Below are positions 62,311 through 64,000 of a DNA stretch of 64,000 bases, piece after piece. Each line of letters begins with the position of its first letter. Within the stretch, counting starts at the first letter, position 1. The translations under genes were made by a program, and so were the position numbers. Origin of the DNA: an uncultured Bacteroidales bacterium (lineage in GTDB: Bacteria; Bacteroidota; Bacteroidia; Bacteroidales; CAIWKO01); assembly GCA_903913285.1 (NCBI GenBank), contig CAIWKO010000034.1, positions 52,444 through 116,443 on the forward strand. The letters are read 5' to 3'. A model generated the notes under the pieces. It ran no database searches and had not been told where the DNA came from. It saw nothing but the letters and a program-made list of their open reading frames with translations.

Positions 62311-62637
62311 ATGGTATTCAAAATTTCAAAACTATATTTTATAGTTTCAACAGCAATAATTGGTTCAACAGTTATTGCTGTTTTATTTTCATATAAAAAT
62401 CTACAGGAATTTTGTATTTGTGCTTCGAATAAACTTGCTTATGCATGGATATTATTAGGGTGTGCGATTTTTTTCTCCATTATCTGTTTATTAATATGTG
62501 TTAAAAAAGAAGACAAACCCTCATCTTCTTTCAACGATAAAATATATTTATTTGGTGTAATTATACAATCAATTTGTTTTCTATCAGCAATAGTTTTTTT
62601 AATTCTTTTTGCTGCTAAAATAATTAATGTTATTTGA
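62311..62637 (+). CDS. small membrane protein (108 aa)
   Basis: Three hydrophobic segments (LYFIVSTAIIGSTVIAVLF, YAWILLGCAIFFSIICLLICV, YLFGVIIQSICFLSAIVFLILF). No family was recognised. It follows the small lipoprotein by 25 nt on the same strand and may share its transcript. Confidence 0.55.
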   Translation: MVFKISKLYFIVSTAIIGSTVIAVLFSYKNLQEFCICASNKLAYAWILLGCAIFFSIICLLICVKKEDKPSSSFNDKIYLFGVIIQSICFLSAIVFLILFAAKIINVI

Positions 62638-62645
62638 TTATATCT

Positions 62646-63135
62646 CTACCAAACAAAATCAGAAATAAAATTTAATACTTTAATTACACTATTTTCTAAG
62701 TTTTTAGTTGTAATAATATTAAATCCGCCTTGACTAAAGAATCCAATTTCAAGATGCCGTGATTGATTCAACTGTAAGTTTTTAAGTTCTTCATATTTAG
62801 AATTATAATCACTAAAGACCTTAAATGATGGATTTCCATTTTCTTCAGTTAATATGCCATCAGTAACCCTAATTTCTAAATTATTTCCAATGTCTTGAAG
62901 AGATAATTTTTTCCAAATTAAATTTCCGGAATTAATAACATCCGGTTGGCCCCATGCAAGCATTAGCTTCTTGCGAAATTCCTCAATATTGGAATAAATA
63001 ATAGTAAATGTTATGCTTATCGGAACCATTTATATCAAGATTTGTAAAGATCTTAAAATTTTTCGTATTTGTATTTTGCGAATAACCATTTACAGCAATA
63101 AAAGATAACAATAAAATAAATATAATTTTTTTCAT
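62646..63135 (-). pseudogene. frameshifted secreted protein, paralogue of the gene at 11.3 kb
   Basis: The ATG at 63135 encodes a perfect signal peptide (KKIIFILLLSFIAVNGYSQ) and about 30 further residues, but that frame stops at a TGA after DKHNIYYYLFQY. The rest of the family domain continues in another frame (SNIEEFRKKLMLAWGQP ... GNNLEIRVTDGILTEENG). Removing one T in TATTATTTATTCC near 62998 restores one frame and the alignment with 11257-11730. It may be a genuine frameshift or a base-call error in a T/A run. Confidence 0.8.
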
Positions 63136-63274
63136 TAAGTAAATTTTTTTAAGCGAATCTCAATATTATCATAAATTATTAAACAATTCGTTACTAAATG
63201 GTTGCAAAATACTTTCATCCTCACAATTTATTATATTAATTTTTTTTTGAAATCTCATATTCTTCCATTCTCTC

Positions 63275-63841
63275 CTAAGCTATTGGTATTAAGACAGATA
63301 ATACTTCATGATGAACCCCATTTTGAATCCAAAGATTTTCAGATTTTTTATTTTCCAAGATAACGGGCATTCTGTTGTGAATTTGTTTAACGAAATCATT
63401 AGCACCCATAATTATTGAGAAGGTATTAATTAATTCTACAGACAGACTTTGCACTGTATCCCAAATACCTGCCATACAAAACACATCAGTATCATTAAGT
63501 GAAAATCTGTATGGAATTTTGCTTTTAACATTTGACCATTCAAAAAAGGAATCGGCAGGAACTAAACATCTATTCCTTTTTACAATTTCTTTGAAAATAG
63601 GTTTTTCAAAAATAGTTTCCGCTTTTGTATTAATGAATTTATTAGCGTAAGAGCTATTTTTAGGCCATCTGGGTAATAATCCTCATTTAAAATATTCAAA
63701 AGCAAAGGGGTTGATATTTGTAATAATGGCTATGTTTTGTCCTGGTGCACAATTATAACGTGGAGTATAATTACTATTATGTATTTCAAGACGTTCTTCA
63801 ATTATTTTGTCAGTAGCCAGAAACGAAAAGCGTCCGCACAT
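63275..63841 (-). pseudogene. SRAP (YedK/HMCES-like) gene interrupted by an in-frame TGA
   Basis: The minus-strand frame reads MCGRFSFLATDKIIEE (catalytic Cys2), PRYNCAPGQN, then FEYFK*GLLPRWPK, where the * is TGA at 63683-63685 in place of the conserved Trp (TGG). It resumes in the same frame with NTKAETIFEKPIF, RCLVPADSFFEWS, FCMAGIWDTV, TFSIIMGANDFVKQIHNRMP and ends at 63275. One G-to-A change explains the break. SRAP proteins bind abasic sites in single-stranded DNA as covalent crosslinks and often lie near umuDC. The ORF track shows only the C-terminal piece. Confidence 0.88.
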
Positions 63842-63865
63842 AAGCTTAAAGTTAAGCTTGAATAA

Positions 63866-64000
63866 TTATTTTAACAATAAAACACTTCCTTTATAAGAAT
63901 GATATTTATGATTAATATCGTAAAAAGTAATGTACCATGAAAAAACACCTTCTTCAGCATTTTTTCCTCCATTGATTTTTCCGTCCCAACCATTTTCCAT
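63866..64000 (-). CDS. C-terminus of a T9SS type B (CHU_C) sorting-domain protein, partial
   Basis: The last 44 codons of a gene that enters from beyond the window. NGWDGKINGGKNAEEGVFSW and a final GSVLLLK match the end of the gliding-motility-associated C-terminal (type B) sorting domain, which has the WDGK-x5-(A/P)-x-G pattern. The cargo is therefore a type IX secretion substrate. The start is outside the window; the Met at 64000 is probably internal. Confidence 0.8.
   Translation of the reverse strand: MENGWDGKINGGKNAEEGVFSWYITFYDINHKYHSYKGSVLLLK

Noticed and set aside
63683-63685. Recoding of TGA as Trp in this organism
   Set aside because: Other genes in the window end at TGA in expected places, so general recoding is not supported; a mutation or read error is simpler.
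1-64000. tRNA, rRNA or riboswitch genes
   Set aside because: Spacers were read for tRNA T-loop and acceptor patterns and for long conserved leaders; none was convincing.

Overview
The window reads as a chromosomal segment of a Bacteroidota (Bacteroidetes) bacterium. The signs are type IX secretion (T9SS) type A and type B C-terminal sorting domains, a GH97 glycoside hydrolase, DUF3078/DUF4349/DUF4173 families, almost no Shine-Dalgarno sequences, and repeated use of the Bacteroidota -7 promoter box TAnnTTTG just upstream of starts. Pyruvate:ferredoxin oxidoreductase together with Fe/Mn superoxide dismutase and a Cys-type glutathione peroxidase suggests an anaerobe or microaerophile that handles oxygen stress. 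No rRNA or tRNA gene was found.

Layout. 0-6.7 kb: RNA methyltransferase, DUF3078 outer-membrane protein, ssb, a zinc-ribbon protein, mutS and a lipid A-type acyltransferase. The + strand here is strongly C-rich whichever strand is coding. 6.7-12.9 kb: metallophosphatase, GH97 enzyme with a C-terminal discoidin-like domain, then small secreted or hypothetical proteins. 12.9-14.2 kb: an accessory island with six 41-bp tandem repeats, REP-like palindromes and a REP-associated (Y1/HUH) transposase. 14.3-34 kb: ordinary core and envelope genes (M49-like peptidase, T9SS cargo, TerC, a carboxyltransferase, cyclophilin, M29-like aminopeptidase, SOD, PHP phosphatase, e(P4)-like phosphatase, a DHOD-like protein next to nifJ, meaB). 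A Cys/Gly-rich small protein of unknown role sits at 24.6 kb. 34-41.7 kb: hydrolase, T9SS/PCMD protein, GPx, MORN-repeat protein, a second TrmH-family methyltransferase, DUF4349.

41.8-46.9 kb: a tight six-gene operon with ATGA overlaps. It encodes five membrane proteins and a winged-helix regulator, and its centre is a DUF4173-like membrane protein fused to a long leucine-rich-repeat domain. I regard it as the best candidate for an undescribed system. 46.9-50.1 kb: two unrecognised proteins and an intergenic array of twelve 21-bp repeats. 50.1-57.2 kb: rdgB-purD-DUF6427 and a Wzx-type flippase.

57.2-64 kb: intact acpP, fabF and a LuxE-like acyltransferase are interleaved with broken genes found by reading across frames: a decayed dUTPase (dut), a decayed umuD, an SRAP (YedK/HMCES-like) gene with one in-frame TGA, and a frameshifted paralogue of the secreted protein at 11.3 kb. 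An RNase III gene has no ordinary start codon. Three of these are nucleotide-pool or DNA-damage functions, so the region looks either like a local graveyard of genome-maintenance genes or like a stretch of low sequence accuracy; the multiple lesions in dut and umuD favour real decay. The window ends inside the C-terminus of a T9SS type B cargo protein.
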